Below, in pieces: positions 61,678-64,000 of a stretch of DNA of 64,000 nt. Below the pieces are notes generated by a model. The model saw nothing but the letters and a program-made list of their open reading frames with translations. It was not told the DNA's origin and made no database searches. The DNA is from Eucalyptus grandis. Lineage: Eukaryota > Streptophyta > Magnoliopsida > Myrtales > Myrtaceae. A program made the position numbers and the translations under genes. Position 1 is the first letter of the stretch; the number at the start of each line of letters is the position of its first letter. The stretch spans positions 37,580,196-37,644,195 of the forward strand of contig NC_052618.1 in the NCBI RefSeq assembly GCF_016545825.1, written 5' to 3'.

Positions 61678-61848
61678 CTATACATGTTCAAAACATGCTA
61701 GTCTTTGTTAATCACACTTGAAAAGTTGACCACATGCGTGTGTGTTAAGGGATTATCTTGGAATTAAGAAGACTAATATCATAGAGGGATAAAAGAAAAA
61801 AGGGGGTCACATTTTCCTTCATTCTTAGGTGGAGTGAATTTTCTCTAA

Positions 61849-62318
61849 AGATAATTACACAAATAGTCCCTGAACGTGTAATGTCATCCCTAAATATTTA
61901 ATTTGTTTAATGTATTCCATGAACTTTAACAAAATGTGCAATTTCCTAAACTTTTAATTCATTTAATGTGATTATGAACTTATGGTACATATTTAATTTA
62001 GTCCATAAACTATATGAAAATATTTAATGTTGACCACGAACTTGAATTTATGTAAGGATAATATTATATATTATCATATAATCTAAAGATTATATTGAAC
62101 ATTTCTCTAAATATCATGAATCACATTAAATGAATTCAAGTTTAAGGTCAGCATTAAATATTTCCATATTAAGTATGTTCCAAAATTTCAGAACCACACC
62201 GAATAAATTAAAAGTTCAAGGACAATATTGTATATTTGACTAAAGTTTAATGATTAATTTGAATAAATCAAAAGTTTAAGGAACATATTATATATTGAGT
62301 CAAAGTTATAATTTTGCC
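61849..62318. mobile_element. Small MULE-type element
   Basis: Flanked by TTTCTCTAA on both sides (61840-61848 and 62319-62327), an exact 9 bp TSD. AT-rich, with inverted-related ends (left AGATAATTACACAAATAG, right reversed GGCAAAATTATAACTTTG) and phrases like TTTAATTCATTTAATG in both orientations. Lies just upstream of the OMT exon, in its putative intron. Confidence 0.75.
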
Positions 62319-62846
62319 TTTCTCTAAGCATGCCTATGATTGGTAGCTTTTAAATATATATGTTAGCCACTTTTCATGTAGGTGGTATTCACCATCTGTA
62401 ACTCATCAATTAGATGCAAGGTTGAATAAATATAGTTGAGAAAAAAAAACGGAGGTAATAAAGACATGCATATGAAAGAGTGCCTCTATAGATTGTTATG
62501 TGTTTGAAGATGATCCATTTGTATAAACCTCGATTAGTGGTATATGAAATAGGCGATTTCATGATTTAACTTTGCAAATCAATCACACACTTTTTCTTAC
62601 AATAGAAGATTACACCGTCAGTACATGATTTTCGTTTGAGGACACAATCGGTTTGGTAAGAATTAATAAGAGATGTACAAAATTCCAATTGGATGTTCAC
62701 TTGTTATCATATGGGTAATTGATACATGTGGGGGTTCTAAGATCAACTGTTGAATTGGGCGAAAGAAATGTAAATGAAAATATATTTCCATGTTTAAAAA
62801 GCCAACCAATCATCACTAACATAATAAAAGACACCTCTTAAAAATA

Positions 62847-63231
62847 GGTTAATACTACGAAAACCTTAAACTTGTACAGCTACAATAAATTTACTCAAAA
62901 TTAATTTTTTGACAACCAAAAATCTTATATTGACACACTTGTGACAAATTTAGCAAAAACTAATTTTTTGATCATAAAAAAATCCCAAATTGAAACATTT
63001 ATAACAAAGTTATCCTTTGGTGGTTTTCATTAAATTGAATTAATATCATCAAAAATCACAAACTAGTATACTTATAACAAATGGAGAGTGAAACCTCAAA
63101 CATGTATCCAACTTAACAAATTGATAGAAATTAATCGAGAGTAAATTTGTTATGAATTTATTAATTTATGATCTAAAAATTAATTTGGGATATATAAATA
63201 TACTGATTTCTGGTATTCTGTGGCATTAACC
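62847..63231. mobile_element. MITE with GGTTAATRC ends
   Basis: 385 bp, with ends GGTTAATACTACGAAAACC and (reversed) GGTTAATGCCACAGAATACC. Flanks TCTTAAAAATA and TTTTAAGAATA form an 11 bp imperfect TSD, compatible with a MULE-type MITE. No coding capacity. Confidence 0.6.
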
Positions 63232-63242
63232 TTTTAAGAATA

Positions 63243-64000
63243 TGTACTACGTTTATCCCATGGTCTTCGCAATTATTTTCTCAACGACTCTTGTTCTTTT
63301 TGTCTGGAAAGCACTGTTTTTGATAGATTGGGGCTGTCGCTACTCGCTATGGGGTGAAAATGGAGAGCCGAAAATTCGGACCGGCCTGAAATTCCTTTGC
63401 CCAAATAGTCTTGGGTCGGATATCGGGTTCATTCTGTTATACATGTTTTCATCTTGTGAAGCTCGAAATGGGCTGGCCCAAATTTGAAACATTATTTATG
63501 ATATAGTTTTTTCAATCATTCTGGATTTATAGATAAAGTTTTCTATTTTGGATGGGAAAATGGAAATACCACAAGCGAACTAATTATTTTTCTTATACTA
63601 TTGAAATAATGAGATTTACGAGGGAACGAATTATATTATTTAATGTTGAAGAATTGATAAATAATTTCAGGCCTAGCCTGACCCAAGTCGAACAAGCCCA
63701 AGTTTGCTGTAAAAGCCCGGCCCGTTTACACCCCTAAAAGTCCGTAACCAGATATATATTACCCACATGCAAATGTATAATAATTATGCCATAAATCCAT
63801 TAGTAAAGTAGTTTTTCAGTATGTTTGGTGTGTACTTGATGCGCACACCATTTCCCACAAAGCAATTAACACTAACTTAAAAATGACCAAGTAGGATTTA
63901 TCAAACACTAATTAATGTCTAATATATAAAAATTGGTTTAGAAAAAGCGCAGTGCTATTTTCACTCCTATTTTGGCTAAGAAACTCCTTTTTCTAGGCAA
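63243..64000. other. AT-rich end of window, no gene
   Basis: Contains a stretch (about 63349-63738) whose ends resemble the hAT-type MITE terminus TAGGGGTGTAAACGGGCCGG on the right and TATGGGGTGAAAATGGAGAG on the left. No clear TSD, so not called as an element. Nothing else seen. Confidence 0.45.

Overview
This is a nuclear segment from a flowering plant, most likely a woody eudicot. The evidence is intron-rich genes with GT-AG (and one GC-AG) splice sites, plant-only protein families, AT-rich intergenic DNA, and nested LTR, TRIM, MULE, hAT-like, Harbinger-like and SINE elements with visible target-site duplications (TSDs). I cannot name the species. Five protein-coding loci are supported, all on the minus strand. 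They are an MSL10-type mechanosensitive channel (11924-15184), a STY46-type ACT-domain Ser/Thr kinase (20542-29983), the GGR/type II small subunit of plastid geranylgeranyl diphosphate synthase (55688-57514), a DUF1677 protein (59593-60189), and the last exon of a COMT-like O-methyltransferase (61378-61677). I rebuilt the exon structures by hand from splice signals and reading phase; all five models stay in frame.

Layout. 1-4457 and 15943-21577 are two copies of one segment that holds the last two exons of the STY kinase and downstream DNA. Only the second copy is attached to a working kinase gene. The first copy is split by a roughly 7.1 kb nested insertion (4458-11518): an outer solo-LTR-like element carrying a three-LTR TRIM and an inner 3.4 kb solo LTR. 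The second copy carries an 879 bp Harbinger-like element that the first lacks. The paralogous copies therefore give the empty site for each other's insertions. The MSL gene lies between the two copies, and its 3' processing region appears to fall in duplicated DNA.

30.1-55.6 kb has no gene I can support. It holds a 5.4 kb MULE-like element with long inverted ends (34528-39973) that contains an hAT-like element, a second inverted copy of that element (46698-47960), a small MULE-type element (48092-49016), a foldback of about 1.1 kb (51850-52987), a tRNA-derived SINE with an 18 bp TSD (53188-53375) and several minisatellites. 55.7-61.7 kb holds GGR, an inverted duplication flanking DUF1677, and the OMT exon. 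The last 2.3 kb is AT-rich with two small MULE-type elements.

Functional links. STY kinases phosphorylate transit peptides of chloroplast precursors, and GGR is a plastid protein steering GGPP supply. From memory the Arabidopsis orthologues (At4g38470 and At4g38460) are neighbours, so this looks like a conserved pair pushed apart here by about 25 kb of mobile DNA. I see no single new multi-gene system. The most unusual items are the duplication with reciprocal empty sites, the long foldback, the MSL N-terminal duplication with a GC-AG intron, and the altered second Asp-rich motif in GGR.
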